In this document: positions 63,273 to 64,000 of the stretch, in pieces
How the letters are laid out: the number at the start of each line of letters is the position of its first letter
Position numbering within the stretch: position 1 is the first letter of the stretch
NCBI RefSeq assembly: GCF_002367995.1
Contig: NZ_AP018207.1
Span: 5,383,963-5,447,962, forward strand
From: Calothrix brevissima NIES-22
GTDB lineage: Bacteria > Cyanobacteriota > Cyanobacteriia > Cyanobacteriales > Nostocaceae
DNA: 64,000 nucleotides
Direction: 5' to 3'
Program-made: the position numbers and the translations under genes
Notes under the pieces: generated by a model
Database searches by the model: none
Told to the model about the DNA's origin: nothing
What the model saw: the letters and a program-made list of their open reading frames with translations, nothing else

Positions 63273-64000
63273 GTGTTGGAAATTAGCAGACGACACAGAA
63301 ACCGCAGATGGTATATCACAGAAAATATGGCTGGATATCTATTTATGATGCCTGCCATTTTGGTTTTGGGGATTTTTGTCGTACTTCCAATTCTTTACGC
63401 TGTCTTTCTTTCTCTACATAAAGTTCAGCTTCTCGGCGGTATTGAATATCAGTTCATCGGGTTTCGCAATTTCACGCGCTTAGTTGAAGATGAACGGGTG
63501 TGGATTGCGTTGAAAAACACAGCCGAATACGTTGCAATTGTTGTACCCGCCCAAACTATTCTCGCTTTAATTCTCGCTGTCACCCTGAATTCTGGGATTC
63601 GCGGACAAAATTGGTGGCGCATTCTCTACTTTTTACCCACAGTTACATCCTCAGCCGTGTTGACGCTGATTTTCATGTGGATTTATAACACCGATGGGCT
63701 ACTTAATGATGTTCTTGGTGCTGTAGGTTTACCTAGATACAACTGGTTAGGCGATCCAGCAGTTGCCCTCAAAGGGATTATGATCATGAATATTTGGTCA
63801 ACAGCGCCGTTTTACATGGTAATTTACCTAGCGGCGTTGCAAGATATCCCCCAGTCACTTTATGAAGCTGCTGAACTCGATGGGGCAAATAGTTGGCAAA
63901 AGTTGATTCATGTTACTATCCCCATACTCCAGCCTGTAACTTTCTTTGTGGTGGCGATGGGAGTAATTGGGACTTTTCAGTTATTTGACCAATCTTATAT
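63273..64000 (+). CDS. Sugar ABC transporter permease (MalF/UgpA type), cut by window end
   Basis: The first ~242 residues of a binding-protein-dependent sugar permease. Translation starts at GTG 63273 (MLEISRRHRNRRWYITENMA). At least five hydrophobic segments follow, including AGYLFMMPAILVLGIFVVLP and AIVVPAQTILALILAVTLNS. The EAA loop that contacts the ATPase, EAAELDGANSWQKLIHVTIP, is present before the cut. The substrate is unknown; with the alpha-glucan enzymes at 5-17 kb a sugar role is natural, but the genes are far apart. The start codon is not decided by a strong ribosome site. Confidence 0.9.
   Translation, partial: MLEISRRHRNRRWYITENMAGYLFMMPAILVLGIFVVLPILYAVFLSLHKVQLLGGIEYQFIGFRNFTRLVEDERVWIALKNTAEYVAIVVPAQTILALILAVTLNSGIRGQNWWRILYFLPTVTSSAVLTLIFMWIYNTDGLLNDVLGAVGLPRYNWLGDPAVALKGIMIMNIWSTAPFYMVIYLAALQDIPQSLYEAAELDGANSWQKLIHVTIPILQPVTFFVVAMGVIGTFQLFDQSY

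Overview
The window looks like chromosomal DNA of a filamentous, probably heterocyst-forming (Nostocales-type) cyanobacterium. The evidence is the very frequent HIP1 octamer (GCGATCGC), many intergenic heptanucleotide tandem repeats of the GTCAACA / TTGACCA / TCAATAG kind, and cyanobacterium-specific genes: pipX, pipY, sepF next to proC, ndhD, DUF3086 and DUF3119 proteins, and an MlaE/TGD1 (Ycf63) permease. The genus cannot be settled from the sequence alone. No rRNA, tRNA or CRISPR array was found.

Layout. 1-5 kb: two small unknown genes behind a LexA-like box, a PLP-dependent Orn/Lys/Arg-type decarboxylase, an orphan ParD-like antitoxin, and a type II NAD(P)H dehydrogenase followed by a DoxX-like membrane protein. 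5-19 kb: storage and energy metabolism, with an MGH1/GH63-like glucosidase, a glycogen debranching enzyme, glycerol kinase, the GTPase/ATPase YchF, a GH13 amylase/CGTase-like enzyme with a C-terminal starch-binding domain, and a double-domain polyphosphate kinase 2. 19-26.6 kb: accessory-looking genes, including an alpha/beta hydrolase, an acidic TerB-like protein, an intact TnpB-type element with a probable omegaRNA, a secreted unknown, a thermonuclease lipoprotein, a Uma2 nuclease-like protein and a secreted Glu/Arg-rich repeat protein. 26.7-35.5 kb: conserved housekeeping genes on the + strand (der, ecfT, pipX-pipY, sepF, proC, a Ski2-like helicase). 35.5-41.2 kb, minus strand: a PAS histidine kinase and an envelope-lipid cluster read mlaE, DUF3119, DUF3086, plsY. 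41.6-51.3 kb: sppA, aroH, a CHAT protease-like protein paired with a beta-barrel-like protein, a methyltransferase, another Uma2, an RluA-type pseudouridine synthase with a long extra N-terminus, and a DCC-family protein. 51.7-64 kb: ndhD, a large secreted HET-C-like/VWD protein, tatC joined to csaA, an Slt-type lytic transglycosylase, an orphan AAA+ ATPase with a possible nuclease-like middle domain, and the start of a sugar ABC transporter permease cut by the window end.

Working together: the glucosidase, debranching enzyme and amylase fit glycogen or alpha-glucan turnover. PipX and PipY link nitrogen and carbon signalling (PII/NtcA) to PLP balance, with proC in the same run. MlaE, PlsY and the two DUF proteins suggest a lipid supply and transport module. 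TatC and CsaA suggest export.

The intergenic DNA is unusually rich in small mobile or structural repeats: two inverted copies of a ~185-bp MITE with GTGTCAACTTAA ends, one of them at the apex of another palindromic repeat; two copies of a second inverted-repeat element carrying heptad repeats in its middle; three copies of a 33-35 bp palindrome with compensatory changes; a two-hairpin element whose stems covary between copies; and tandem arrays of 62, 42 and 20 bp. The best candidates for undescribed biology are the HET-C/VWD protein, the AAA+ protein, the CHAT/barrel pair and the covarying repeat families. No multi-gene defence system of a known type is evident.
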